Shown here: piece after piece, positions 42,434 through 54,520 of the stretch
How positions within the stretch are numbered: the first letter of the stretch is position 1
Layout: each line of letters starts with the position of its first letter
Source: Tubulanus polymorphus
Lineage: Eukaryota > Nemertea > Palaeonemertea > Tubulaniformes > Tubulanidae
DNA: 64,000 bases
Assembly: GCF_964204645.1 (NCBI RefSeq)
Contig: NC_134029.1
Location: 13,754,850-13,818,849 of the forward strand
Direction: 5' to 3'
The notes under the pieces: model-generated
The model's input: the letters and a program-made list of their open reading frames with translations, nothing else
Told to the model about the DNA's origin: nothing
Database searches by the model: none
Position numbers and translations under genes: made by a program

Positions 42434-43221
42434 GGGGCCGTGCATAAAGTACGTACGTCCGTAGGGGGGTGGGAGGTTCTTAAAATCCGTACAAAAGCGT
42501 ACAGGGGGAGGGGAGGGGTCAGCTAAAAACGTACATACTTTCCAAGGGGGAGGGTTAATATTAATAGTACGTACTTTGTGCACTAAACATAATGTGAATT
42601 TCACAAATATCCCCGTTTGCCGACGATCTTAAGTGTGTCTAGTGAAAATAAAATGAATATATTACTTGAAGTTTGTTGGATTATTTTTTCACATTGGACT
42701 GTTTGGGGTTCGATCATAAGCCGTAGCTGTCGCTAATTGCTCATTTAAACATCCACTATTGTTTCAACATTGGTACTCTTTTTTTAATAAAGAGTACCAA
42801 TGTTGATAGTTTATTTTTATTGTGATCATTATTTTAATATAAACATCTATGTCTGTGGGTAACCTGTCTTCCTTTAATGTACAGCAAACACTGCCTTAAT
42901 TGCGAAACCGGTCTCCCTGGGTTTGTTGCATTCAATATATTTTATTTGGATCTCGGGAATTCCCCACTTTCAGTCTTTCATTTCGTCGCCATGGAAGATC
43001 GTTGATCAACGTCAGCGGGAACTCTGTTGAATCAGAGTGGATTTTGCCTTCTTTAAACCATTATTCCTGAAAATTCTGTTTTACTGGGGGGGGGGGGGTT
43101 ACCCCTAAAAGTATGTACGCAAGGGGGGGGGGTTATAAAAAAACGTACAATGAGCGTACAAGGGGGGAGGGGGGGTTAAAAATACCCGGAAGTCAAGCGT
43201 ACGTACTTTATGCACGGCCCC
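42434..43221. mobile_element. Harbinger-like non-autonomous DNA transposon
   Basis: GGGGCCGTGCATAAAGTACG at the left is mirrored by CGTACTTTATGCACGGCCCC at the right, and a TAA duplication flanks both ends (42431-42433, 43222-43224). A TAA/TTA duplication fits the PIF/Harbinger group. The 788-bp body has poly-G tracts and an internal hairpin (CAACATTGGTACTCTTT, ~42768) but no transposase. Confidence 0.7.
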
Positions 43222-43577
43222 TAAGGCTAAGATAATGATACCATCTTTCCTTTTAAATTGGCCGAGTAATTTTGTAAACTGCAATAAAATATGTAATCTT
43301 TTCATTTCTATAGCTACCGGGTCTGTTATGGTTAGCTTGATGATGATTTAACGGAAATTTAATATTTTTTTTGTAGTACAAAATTTTAGGTGTGAAAGGG
43401 TTAAAGACCCAAAGGGATTACGGGGACAGGCCCAAAAAATCGCTCTGAAAGGAAAAGTCATTTTCATGAAGGGAAACATCGACTAACTGAAGTGATACAT
43501 CGTCTCTTCAGGTGGTTTTATACCAATTTGACTTTCATTGGTAGCTTAAAAACATGCCCTCCTACTAGGGCCCGATT

Positions 43578-43581
<4 letters not shown>
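43222..43581. other. Host-like spacer, no feature seen
   Basis: Mixed sequence without repeats or a coding region that I can support. Confidence 0.5.
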
Positions 43582-43636
<55 letters not shown>

Positions 43637-43660
43637 TGTGTGTTTGTATGTATGGATTTC

Positions 43661-43750
<90 letters not shown>
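43582..43750. repeat. (GT)n/(CGTG)n/(TA)n compound microsatellite
   Basis: GT and CGTG units run to about 43640 and a long perfect TA tract spans about 43662-43750. It directly abuts the PolB motif C remnant of element 4. Confidence 0.95.
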
Positions 43751-43751
<1 letters not shown>

Positions 43752-43754
<3 letters not shown>

Positions 43755-44852
43755 ATATTATATTTTGATTCTATAACAGCTGATACTCCAATATTATTAA
43801 AATATCATAATCAACTATTAATTAGAAGAATTTCAGAAATAATACCTAATCAAAATGAACTTTTTATTTTGTATGGTGAAAAAGAATTGATACAAATAAA
43901 TAGATTAATGGATGTTTGGACAAGAAATGGATGGAAAAAATTAAAGAATATTATTAGACATAAAACAAATAAAAAGATTTATAGAGTTAGAACTAAATTA
44001 GGGTTTGTAGATGTTACTGAAAACCACAGTTTAATTAAACGAAATGGTGATGAAATAACACCAACTGATATAAAAATTGGAGATGAATTATTCCATAAAA
44101 GATTTTACCCACGAATGGATCATATGTCATTTGTCATTTGATAAGATAATTGATAATAGAGAACCAGAAATATTAGAAGAAAAAGAATATTTTATTAAAC
44201 GATTTTTTATGGGAGATAGTTCAGCACGTGTGTATAAATCTGTTAGTGGAACTAAATATTGTTGGTATTTATGTAAACAAGATTTAAAATTATTAGAAAA
44301 CATTAAAAAATACAGTGAAGAAGTTTATCCAAATAAAACATTTAGAATCGTACATCATATGAAATCATCAGCTGTTCATAGAATACTTGTGAATAATCCT
44401 AAAGATTTTGCTATAAAATATAATTCTATATTCTATACGAATTCTATATTCATGCAATAGTGAAAGTTCTACTTCAACCAAAGAAAAGGTAGTGCCAGAT
44501 TATGCATTAAATGCAAAATATAATTTAAAAAAAATGGTTCTTCATTGGATTTTATGCTGCAGATGGTGCTAAGAAATTTGATAGATCTCCAGTAATAACC
44601 TTAGAACAAAAAGGAAAAGTTGCTATATCAGGGATAAATATATTATGCAATTCATTAGGTTTTAATATGAATATTGAATTGATTAAATCTAAACCAAATT
44701 GCATTAATTTAAGCCATGTAGAAAATGAGTTAACAGAAGAAGTTAGAGATTTATTTGAAATATATAACCCATCAGATTATGTTTATAATTTATCAACTGA
44801 AGATGTAACATTCAATTCTGGATTTCCATTAATAGCGGTCAATACGGATGCC
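43752..44852 (+). pseudogene. PolB motif C split by an intein with LAGLIDADG nuclease (broken)
   Basis: The frame QILYFD is followed at 43770 by SITADTPILL, an intein N-terminal block with Ser as first residue. Then come VWTRNGWKKLKNIIRHK and DVTENHSLIKRNG (the conserved T-x-x-H block). Two LAGLIDADG-like motifs follow: FFMGDSSARVYK near 44200 and FFIGFYAADGAKKFD near 44535. The C-terminal block VYNLST...GFPLIAVN ends in Asn at 44841-44843, and TDA follows, resuming PolB motif C. Intein length is 1,074 bp (~358 codons). A 7-bp tandem duplication near 44125-44138 and a stop near 44458 break it. The usual penultimate His is Val. Giant-virus PolB inteins use the same YxD/TD site. Confidence 0.88.
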
Positions 44853-45254
44853 TAAAGTCTATCCCAGCGGTTATGACCGCGGCATTTCACTCTCAAAGAG
44901 CCAGTATCAACAACAATTTAATTGATACTGACAGCTTTAAGTGGTCAAACTCACCATGAGCATCGCTGCTTCGCTGGACCTCAGCTGCTTGATACTATGG
45001 TTACAGGCAAGAGTGAATAAAGAGCAAAACTTTTCCACACTTAATCCAAGAAAATGAAGTATTAAGCAATGAAATTTCAGTTTTGAAGAGTGAATATTTT
45101 CGCTGGATGCTGAAGTCGGTGTTTACATTATGAAGTGTCAAAACCAATTTCCAAGTTGAAAGATTATATTTGGACGGTGTTTCAAGCAAAACAACAGCAC
45201 TCGACTCATGAGATAATTCCGATTATATATGCTCACACTCTGATGTTTATAGAT
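44853..45254. other. Host repeat between intein-PolB and VLTF3-like remnant
   Basis: Right after TDA the sequence leaves PolB and enters a dispersed host repeat also seen near 40480. It marks a rearrangement or insertion that removed the rest of PolB. Confidence 0.5.
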
Positions 45255-46138
45255 GTTATTTCACCATTTTTATTTTCTATCATTTTCATTTTTTCAAGCC
45301 ATTGCTTATATTCTGGTGTAAGATTTTCCATAGAAAATATCTTAAAAATTTCATCTACATATTTTGATTTTGGTTCTATACGAATATCTCTAAGTTTTTT
45401 CATCACCCCATGAATTTTTTTTGCCAACCACATTCATTACAAAATATCACAGAATCCTATTGTCTTAAGTACTCATGAATACATTGTGGGCATTTTTTTC
45501 TATCATATCTTGGTAATAGATCTTCATTAAATTCTTGGTATTTTCTTACGTTTTCTTTATGTTTTATTGTTCTATAATGTAGATTTGAATTTCTTGCTGT
45601 AATAATAAATTTACAATATTTGCAATAATATATTTTTCTTACTAATTCATTATATTGTTTTTCCAACTTTTCAAGCGTTTCTTTATTATCTGGTATCGTT
45701 TTCTCATATTTTATTTTTTCTAATATATTATTTTTTCTCTCATTAAATTCTGCTTCAAATTTATTAGAAATTTTACGAAATTGATGATTTTCCCAATCTT
45801 CTATATTTTCAGGGCTATATTTTATTCGACAAGGCTCACAGAAATGATCTTTTATATTATTCTTGTCATAAAATATAAAAGGTCTTTTCCAAATAATTTC
45901 AGGTTCAGTTTCAACAGAATTATTATTACTTTCTTTACTATCAACATTAACCGTTGAGTCATTAATTTTACACTTCTCTGAATGTTTTTTAACATAATTT
46001 CTTGAAAATAATTTATTACAATTTGGGCAGTTTATTTTAGGGGTTTATTATTTTCATCACGTTTTTTCATACGTCGTGCCATATTACTTTTTCTTTGAAG
46101 TTCACCACAAATTTCACATCCTATCTTCTCATCAATTT
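45255..46138 (-). pseudogene. VLTF3-like zinc protein, truncated (element 4)
   Basis: It matches 27336-28625 from its N-terminus to 'NGEIT' (~residue 300); the C-terminal helical domain is gone. The zinc ribbon (KKCPQC...CNECG) is partly visible near 45425-45510. The start codon is lost and several frame breaks exist. The upstream sequence lacks the class A box. Confidence 0.75.
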
Positions 46139-46204
46139 ATTTAGGAAAAATGTTATTGAAATTAATTTTTAACAGTTCGAGGTAATTTTTTTGTGTTATA
46201 AATA

Positions 46205-46881
46205 ATGGTTGAATTAAAAGAATATAGAATATTTGTTGATTCTAGAAAACTTACAAATTATAAATCACATGATTTACTAGTACAATTAGATAGAGAATTC
46301 AAAAATTGTGTAGATTTAAAATTAGTAAATGTAAGTTTATATAACTCATTTTACAATATATCGAATAAAACTATTGAACATAGAGTCTTTTTGATTCACG
46401 ATAGATAGAGTTATAAACATATGGTTTCATCTTTATCTAAAACCAGGATAATATAATTTAGATACATTAGAGCAAGAAATGAATTCAATTCATGATGAAA
46501 GACATAAAATTTTAGTTAAAAAACCTGTAGCTGAACTGTTAGGAATTACGCCAGATACACTTTATTTAAATGTTGATACTACACCAAATATAATACCTTA
46601 CACACATTTCTATATTTATTGCAATTTAATTGACCCAACAAAAATATTCGAAGCAACTAACGATACATTTTGTAATTCTAGTATAGAAAATATTTTACCA
46701 TTAAAAAAATGTTAAACAATTTGGAACGCAAATAAATTATAATTTGGCTGAATGTGATTTTAAACCATGTATTTCACGATTTGATTATTTCAAATTAGAA
46801 GTAAGAAATCGTAATGGATACTTAATTGATTTACATAATTTTCCTATAATTTATGAATTAGTTATAAGATGTAGAGAGTAA
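46205..46881 (+). pseudogene. Fibre/minor-capsid-like protein, broken (element 4)
   Basis: It starts MVELKEYRIFVDSRKL after GTTATAAATAATG, identical in layout to element 3. An internal deletion and frameshifts near 46405-46480 and 46707 break it. Confidence 0.75.
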
Positions 46882-46897
46882 TTTTTTCACTATATAA

Positions 46898-47235
46898 ATG
46901 AATATAACTGTAGGACCGAGTATATGTTTTGGATTTGATTTTAAACGTGAGAATGAAATGAAATTTGATAAAAATGATGTAATTACACATATTAAAAATA
47001 TTCCATTTTTTAATGAAACAACATTTGAGTATGAAAATAACAATAGATAAAGGAATTTATAATGTAGGAAAGATTACTGATTTAATTAGAGAATCTTTAT
47101 GATTTTATTATCGATGATATTAAAAAAATAATAACTGAAATATATAAAAATGAAACTAATAATAATATGAATGTTGAAATAATAATAACTAAGATAACTA
47201 AATATTTTGAAGATATTAATTTTCTTTCTAAATAA
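46898..47235 (+). pseudogene. 118-aa protein homologue, frameshifted (element 4)
   Basis: It starts MNITVGPSICFGFDF at TATATAAATG. The frame breaks near 47035 and a short deletion follows near 47100. Confidence 0.7.
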
Positions 47236-47457
47236 ATGGCGGATCAGAAGTGGATTATGACTGGTTTATATTATGGAGCATTATTATCAGTGGGAACTGT
47301 TGGTTACACAAAGGTATTAAAAAATGTATTTAAAATGGGAAGTATTAATGTTGATAGATCTGATATCAATGATATTTTGAAATCAACATTAGCAGTTACC
47401 TTATCTAATTTAACAATTGAATATTTGGAAAAACAAAAAATATATTCCTCCTATTGA
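47236..47457 (+). CDS. Small two-helix membrane protein (element 4)
   Basis: A 73-aa homologue of 29853-30074, still open: ITGLYYGALLSVG-like first helix and the KMGSINVDRSDINDILKSTLA motif. The last residues are altered by a small frameshift (QKIYSSY instead of QKYIPPI). It is a relic, open by chance or recent decay. Confidence 0.5.
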   Translation: MADQKWIMTGLYYGALLSVGTVGYTKVLKNVFKMGSINVDRSDINDILKSTLAVTLSNLTIEYLEKQKIYSSY

Positions 47458-47480
47458 TAGGTAATTTTTTTGTTAAATAA

Positions 47481-47903
47481 ATGGCATCTGCAATTATAAC
47501 TATTATAGGATCGGCAATTGTTAACGCTTTAGCATTTACAGGTGGTGGTTGTTTATTTAAGCAAATTGATAAACATGGTTCATTATTAGATCAAAAAAGA
47601 CATAACTTAGCATTGGAAAAATATAATAAAGCAGCAGAAGAATATAGAGAAAAGAGACAAAATTACATGGATTATATTAATAAAGAATTATATAATCAGA
47701 AAATTTCACATAGAGATTTTCAATCAGTCGATGATGCAATGAGTTTATATAACGCAGTAACAAATCGTGAAAAACTACATCTATTTAAACCTAAATTATA
47801 AGATTATTATACCCCAAGTAAAGAACAACAACAATATGAAATAATTTGGATTTTAGGTGGAACAATTATTGTATTATTTGTTCCTTATAAATTTACTAAT
47901 TAG
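47481..47903 (+). pseudogene. 140-aa two-TM protein homologue, premature stop (element 4)
   Basis: Open to 47801 (106 aa), where TAA removes the C-terminal membrane segment that is still encoded downstream to 47903. It starts MASAIITIIGSAIVNALAF. Confidence 0.75.
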
Positions 47904-47923
47904 TAATTTTTTTACTCAATAAA

Positions 47924-48363
47924 TGGATGATTAAGTTGATAATACTGATATTATTCCACATGATATAGATAAAACTAAATTAAAATTATATTTAGAAAAA
48001 CAAATACTAGAATTTGAAAATGATTTAAAAATTAAAAAGAAAAAATATTTAAAAAGTAAAATTATAAATTATTTTATTATAAGTAGTTCAATTACAGTTA
48101 CAATTAGTTCTGTAATAACATTTCTAGCGATATTCTCACCATTAACTCGTTTAGCTATCTCAATTGGAGCTTTAGGTTTAAGTTCAAGTGTATTAACCAG
48201 AATAAGTTCAAAATTAAATATAAAAAGTAAGAAAGAAAAAATAAAATCTAATATAAAAGAAATTAATAAATTGAAAAATAAATTAGATTATATTATTAGT
48301 TTAAATGGTAATATAACAATTGAAGAACAAGATAAATTATGAAAAGAATTAATGAACTATTAA
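47924..48363 (+). pseudogene. 144-aa membrane protein homologue, early stop (element 4)
   Basis: ATG at the AATAAATG motif is followed by a stop at codon 4, but the rest of the frame is nearly intact and matches 30541-30975. A second stop lies near 48340. Confidence 0.7.
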
Positions 48364-48378
48364 TTTTTTATTATATAA

Positions 48379-49565
48379 ATGGCAGATAGTTTTCCAATAG
48401 CTTTCCAATATGATAAATCAATTAAATATAATATTCCAGCAATAGATCTTAATAAAAATATTTCGTATAGAAATGAAGTTTTAAATTCATTAATTAATTT
48501 AGATATTTATGACACTGAAAGTAATAATTTTAATGTAAAGATGGAAAATATATATCATGTATATGCAATTAATTTTAAAAATTTAAATGAGGTAAAACAA
48601 TGGTTATTAAAATCTAATATGAAGTATTGGCAGCACAAATTAAATTTTGCAGTTTATTGCGCAACAACCGGGTGTGGTATAAGTTGGAATGATCATTTAG
48701 ATAAACCAAGGTTACCATTAATATTATCACTTTTTAGATTTCATACATATTTTCAAATAAAATTAATATTAAATGAATTGGAATGTCCTTTACCGGGTTC
48801 AAAATATTTTAATGAACTAAATAAAAATATTAATTTTTCTAAGTTTTATAAAATATTTAATGAATTTAATATTAATTCAAATAATGATTTTAGAACAAAA
48901 ATTGGTACAAAGGTGGATTAAAAATATTATATACTAAAGAATCAGGTAAAATAATAACAAATACAGACAAAAGAACACTAAATTGGAATGAATTACCAAA
49001 ATATTATAATAATATACAACAACAAAACAATAATGGATGGATTAATTTCATTTTAGAAAATAGTGAAGGTTTTACAAAACCAGGTATACAAAGAATAAAT
49101 CAATCAATTAGAACTTATTTGATATGTATTCTAGGTGCTCAAGTTGAAACAAGATCAACAATAGTTGGAAATGATAATACTTCATTTGATGTGCAGAAAC
49201 AATTTAAAGTTTTATTTGAAGATTCTATTCATAATGATAAAAATAGATCGATTCCAGAAAATATAGTTAGATATCAAAATTATTAAGATAAATCACATAT
49301 TAGATTAAATTATTGTATAGGTCCTAATTAATTAATCATTTCTTATGATTTAGTATTAAAAATGGGAAATATAATTGGTTATTATAATCTAATTAAGAGT
49401 GGAACAATAAGTTTGGGTTAAATGATTTAAATAAAAAAACTATCACTGCTCCAAAACTAATGGAAGGTAAAAAAATTAAAAAATATATACAATCAACAGA
49501 AACTTAAAATATTAAATAAAATAATGATTCTAAAATAAAAGATATCAATACATCAGAAAATATAA
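48379..49565 (+). pseudogene. 442-aa conserved protein, first part (element 4)
   Basis: Open at 48379-48921 with LNFAVYCATTGCGISWNDHL. Broken homology continues to 49565 (GFTKPGIQRINQSIRTYLIC, then stops). The last ~40 codons lie beyond an insertion at about 51960-52075. Confidence 0.75.
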
Positions 49566-51955
49566 CAAGAGCCCCAAGGGGCACAATGGCCAACCTGTCA
49601 GATTTGCTTTTTATAAATGATGTAATCTGTGGGTTATTTATCAATATACACTCCCTGCTCAATGTCATTTACATAGTACAATCGTGTGTTAACACAGACA
49701 GCAGGAGCGAATGTAATATAGAAATACTAAGTTATTGTATTGTTCAACGCCCCTGGTGGCCATATACAAAAACCAATGAGCTTGAAACTCACCAAGATCA
49801 TAGACCATGTCATGAGCTACAACTTTCCAATTGATTGTGGTAGCAAAATATGCATAGGTACGAATGTAATATAGAAATACTAAGTTATTGTATTGTTCAA
49901 CGCCCCCTGGTGGCCATAAACAAAAACCAATGAGCTTGAAACTCACCTCAATCATAGAACATGTCATGAGCTACAACTTTCCAATTAATTATGGTAGCAA
50001 AATATGCTTAAGTATCAAAATGATGTGGCAAAACTTTTTTTCCACCTATGAATGAGTACTGATGACCCCAAGATGGCCGCCAATTGCGTCATAATTGCCT
50101 GGTCAAAAATACCCTCTCGGATATAAAAGATCCTTTTCCAAAGAATACCCATTACAAATTGCAATGAAAAATGGCACACCATTAGAAAGCTACAGGACTC
50201 AGAATTCAGGCCAAAATTAACATTTTTGGGAACAAAAAAGGTCACAGGACGGCCATCTTGAGTCCGATCGACCCAATTTTTCTCATGCCGATGGGCCCTT
50301 GGGGGATACAAATATATACGAATGATCAAGGTTATTGATAAAAGTGTCTTCAAAATTTCCCTCGAAAACTTCTAAAATGTGTAAAAAGTGCTGATTTTGG
50401 CGAACAACAATGGCTGCCAGTCGGCCATCTTGAATCTGACAGGGCCAGTTTTTGGCCTGAAGATGTGTCTAGGGTAGATACACATATAAACCAAATATCA
50501 AGACATTACCTTGAAGCGTCTTCAAAACTTTGGAACTCTCACGAACTATCTAGATGGTTATCTCTCGACTCAATAGCTTCAAGACCCATCTCAAAACAAC
50601 TTTGTTCCATGCAGCATACCATTAACTCTCGGAAAGCGAATTGGATTTAACATTTTTTTGGCGGAATAAAATTTGATTGAATTTGCAATTCGAGCACATG
50701 GCTTATTAGCATATCAAGTTCATACACTCGATTTGGGAAAAGAAATTTTTTGCGAACCTTGCGCAATTGTCAAGGATGAATTTTCTGTAGAGCAAATAAA
50801 AATTCCTCCCAAACACCAAATCAACTAAAGATTTCATAGAAATCGATCTTGAAATACGATTTTAAATCTTAAAATAAAACCCGGAAGTAAAACAATAGAC
50901 GATACCGCGGGTTCACGTGAACACCTGATTTCTGTAAACGAAATGTTGGTTGTGACAAAATTGTTCAGACGGTTTTAGGTGGTAATAAGTACGGAAACGT
51001 AACGACCATGGTCGACTTATTCGATGAAATCAGGCCTATGTGATATCCAAATTTTGACTTTTTTATTCTCCAGACCTCCCTGATATAGAAATAAAAAATT
51101 TTGGTGGTACGAATAGTGCAATCACAGCGCCGACGGCGACAGAGCCGTGTCAGAGATCGGCGGAGTGAAAATTGCGGAGGTGGACGAACACGAAGAAGTA
51201 GGCTATTGAGCTACTTGAATCGCGAAAACTCCTGGCGCGGCCCCGACGCTTTTCGTTGATTAAGTAGTACAAATATTAAGCAATGGGTTTTCACAATCTA
51301 CCGCCGGTGTTTACCGGATTTCAATATCACTCCAAAATTCAAAGAAACCTCGAAATATCGAACCGCAACACTTTCGGTAGATATCTGCAGCTGCCCAACC
51401 GGGAAACTTATTTGTTGATAGCATCGATAGGATCCATCATCTTCTCCCGTCAAGGGATTCGAACCCACTAAGCTAAAGCCATGCCAGAATCGGGTCGGGC
51501 CAATCACAGCGCTTGTAACAAACCACATTAGGCTTCTGTGGAATTTCCCAGTAAATGGGCCAATCAGCGAACACGTAGCGAACGCGGAAGTATTGTCGCG
51601 TGTTGATACATGACGTCATGCGCAAAAGCGCCAGTAATGAAATCGCGATAATTCACGTGAACAGCTGCTGATATTTTTAGATAAACCAATTACAGGGAAG
51701 ACACAACTTCCTGATTGGCTGATAAAAATTGAAATTTTCCCGATTTTATTTTCGTGAAAAATGCAGAAAACATTTTTATGAAAGCCTATTTCAAAATTCT
51801 GCTCGCTACGATTCCGAGAATGGATTACGCTTAAATACGTGATTTGTTCGAATATGCCCTCACCTGGCAAGCAAATGAGCCTTTTGTGTGGAAACCATGT
51901 CATTTAAATTCGCTCCATTTGTATAGTAATAGGCTCAGCCTACGGCTGGCCTAAA
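49566..51955. mobile_element. Insertion in the 442-aa gene: satellite-bearing repeat plus SINE-like debris
   Basis: It starts CAAGAGCCCCAAGGGGCAC, with two ~158-bp satellite units (49740, 49899), then matches 200-690 of the window. From ~50530 to 51955 it is a different sequence with a tRNA-like box pair near 51440-51490 on the minus strand (TAGCTTAGTGG, GTTCGAATCCC), suggesting a decayed SINE. No gene. Confidence 0.6.
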
Positions 51956-52080
51956 AACTGATAATATTCAGCATGAAATAATTAAAAGTAATAATGATAA
52001 TAAATCACATGAAAATATTAAATTAGTTATAACTTGCATAGGTATTATAATAGGAGGAATATTATATTTTTAATTTTAAT
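51956..52080 (+). pseudogene. 442-aa protein C-terminal remnant (element 4)
   Basis: It matches the end of 30992-32320, including the membrane helix ITCIGIIIGGILYF. It follows the insertion directly. Confidence 0.6.
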
Positions 52081-52095
52081 TTTTTTAAGATATAA

Positions 52096-52901
52096 ATGGA
52101 AGTAGAAGGTGTGGAAGATTATGTAAGGTACTTTCGATGAACCCGGCATAACTGAGGAACCACAACCTGATTTTAATGAAACAAATTCTAATAATGATGA
52201 AACCGCATATAATAATAATAATTTAAATATGCCTGATTATATCAAAAATGCAGAATCACAATTAAATCCTGAAAATTTAGATTCAGATTTTGTAAAACAA
52301 GATTTAGATGATTTAAACAAAATACCTAAATTAGAACGTATAATTGAAAATTCTAAACTTAATATAAATGATGACGACGTTGGACCTTTGGCAGATCAAT
52401 TAAAATTTTTAGATAATGGTTAATGGTATTATCATTTGAAAGGTGATTATTATATTGATATCACTTATAAAAATAATAAAAATAAAATATTAGCAAAATA
52501 GAATTAAAAGAATAAGTATTAGTAATGTAATAACTGATGTTTTAAAACAAGAATTAACTAATGATGATATAGAGGTATTTAAACTAAGAATTAATGAATT
52601 ATTTGAAATAATCAAAAAGAAATCAGAAAGAGAAACAACTTCTGAACAGAATATAACTTTCAAAATTAGTAAACTTAATTCAAATAAAGTTCCAATTGAA
52701 AAACTTTTACCGAATGGATTAATTGATGCAACAGATCAAGAATTAGATTTAAATATATTTACTGATTAAGCAATTAGAGAAATTATTAGTATAAGAAATA
52801 AAGCTGATAAATTTGCGCATGATAAAAGTATACGAGAGTTTTTAAAATTAGAACTTTAGAAAAAGAAAAAACTGATAAAAATAAAGTTATTGAAGAAATT
52901 T
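52096..52901 (+). pseudogene. Coiled-coil protein, first part (element 4)
   Basis: It starts MEVEG at GATATAAATG. The open stretch 52229-52423 has PDYIKNAESQLNPENL. At the place of the first nonsense codon of element 3 this copy reads a sense codon. It is broken later by stops and by the insertion at ~52902. Confidence 0.75.
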
Positions 52902-53314
52902 AAAACAAGAGGCCCATGGGCCTTGAAGCATTGGTAGATTATACTGCGGTATTAAGTGGTTATAATGTTTTACATCTGCCGGCAAATCTTCTATGACGAT
53001 GTTAATTGGGAGGTGGCAATAAAGATGGCGGACAACTAGACGGTCGAGTGTTGATCGAGCTCCGTTAATTCTTAAATTCTGGAAATTCATGCATCCTGAT
53101 GGGACTTAAAGAATATACGTTAAGTCTGCAATTTTATATCAATTCTGCCGATGTCAAAATTTGTTTTGAATTCCGTCTGTGGACTTCTGTGGGTGACTTT
53201 AGACAGAATACATTTTAGATAACTCTGAAGCTCGGTACTGTGTAGTACACACCATAGCAGAACTTTTGTCACGGTCGACTGATTTTTGTGTGAATAACCA
53301 TAAACTATTACCGT

Positions 53315-54520
53315 ATGAACACTGACGGCACGCTTACGCCTGCACAGGCTGTTGGTCAGAAAACTAAACATAACCTGCTGTCACCTGACGGCGCTAGTCC
53401 TGAACAAAAACGACAAAATATAGATATGGAAGCAATCAGTGAAAAAATGGACAAAATTTTGACTGAACTCTCGGAGTCCAAAGCTCGACAAGAATCAAAT
53501 GCAAAAATTCTCCAGGAACTCTCTGATATTAAGCCCAAGTTCGAGTCAGTTGAAGGGGAACTCCAGTTCACTAAAATCGAGAATATCCGGCTATCTGAAA
53601 AAATCAAGTGTTTAGATGGCAGGTTGCTGAGAGCAGAGTCAGAAATCAAAGCTCTGCACGAATCTTTAATTGACCTGCGTACCCGCCAAATGAAAAAGAA
53701 TATCATTATAAACAATATTCCGGAAAGTGCGAATGAGAACATTGACCAAATTGTCGAATCCGTTTTCATTAACGACATGAAGATACCAAAAGAGGACGTC
53801 GACTCATCACGCGTTGACATCGATGTTACACACAGATTCGGTGGCGGTAATGCCAGGCCCATTGTTGTTAGCTTTGTGTCCAGGAAGAGCAAACTATTCG
53901 TAATGGGTTGCAGTTACAATCTTAAAGGATCCGATTATTACATGAAAGACCAGGTGCCGTATGAAATAGGCGATAAAGCTGCAGCCCAGTATCAGTCCTT
54001 CAAAGCGTTGAAATCAGTTCCCGATAACAAAGTGAAGCTAGTTAGGGACAAACTATATATAAATAACAAACTGATTGATCCTGGCTTCCTAAAAAATCCG
54101 TTCCAATTAACAACCGAAAACCTGTCCGATGTTAATTATTCTGATATCTACCATGCTCCAGTCAAGTCTGAAAGTGGTTGTAAGCTTCAGGCACACGTCC
54201 TAATTACAAAATACGAACGTGATTGTAAAACGGCGTTAGCAAAACTAATGGCTGTTCCTCAACTCGCTACAGCTGCTCACGACGTGTACGCATATAGAAT
54301 AAGTGATGGTGATTCTATGATCGATGGCTTCAACGATGACCGCTTGTATGGATGTGGAAAGATAATTCTCGACCTGCTGCAAAAAATTAATATTAACGGC
54401 ATAATTGCTCTGAGCGCTTCAGACGGCGTAAGACGACTTAAACAACGCGAAGGTGGTCGTATTATATCCGAAATCTGCCAGTCGTCCCTCACAACAGCAC
54501 GTGATATTAAAATGGACTAG
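53315..54520 (+). CDS. LINE ORF1 protein with C-terminal IMPACT/YigZ-like domain
   Basis: A 401-aa nucleic-acid chaperone-like protein. A coiled coil spans residues ~35-130 (MDKILTELSESKARQ...). An RRM-like segment starts KKNIIINNIPES (~residue 130) with VTHRFGGGNARPIVVSF. The C-terminal ~100 residues (AHVLITKYERDCKTALAKL, HDVYAYRISDG, DDRLYGCGKIILDLL) resemble the IMPACT-N/YigZ (UPF0029) fold, which is odd for an ORF1 protein. That likeness is from memory. The gene is intact and precedes ORF2 by ~370 bp. Confidence 0.75.
   Translation: MNTDGTLTPAQAVGQKTKHNLLSPDGASPEQKRQNIDMEAISEKMDKILTELSESKARQESNAKILQELSDIKPKFESVEGELQFTKIENIRLSEKIKCLDGRLLRAESEIKALHESLIDLRTRQMKKNIIINNIPESANENIDQIVESVFINDMKIPKEDVDSSRVDIDVTHRFGGGNARPIVVSFVSRKSKLFVMGCSYNLKGSDYYMKDQVPYEIGDKAAAQYQSFKALKSVPDNKVKLVRDKLYINNKLIDPGFLKNPFQLTTENLSDVNYSDIYHAPVKSESGCKLQAHVLITKYERDCKTALAKLMAVPQLATAAHDVYAYRISDGDSMIDGFNDDRLYGCGKIILDLLQKININGIIALSASDGVRRLKQREGGRIISEICQSSLTTARDIKMD

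Noticed and set aside
43492-43776. Open frames rich in VCVCVC and YIYIYI
   Set aside because: They are GT/TA microsatellite translations. Only the part after 43752 is real (PolB/intein).
51430-51500. tRNA gene near GGGATTCGAACCCA
   Set aside because: Only a T-arm-like B box and a compressed A box; no cloverleaf.
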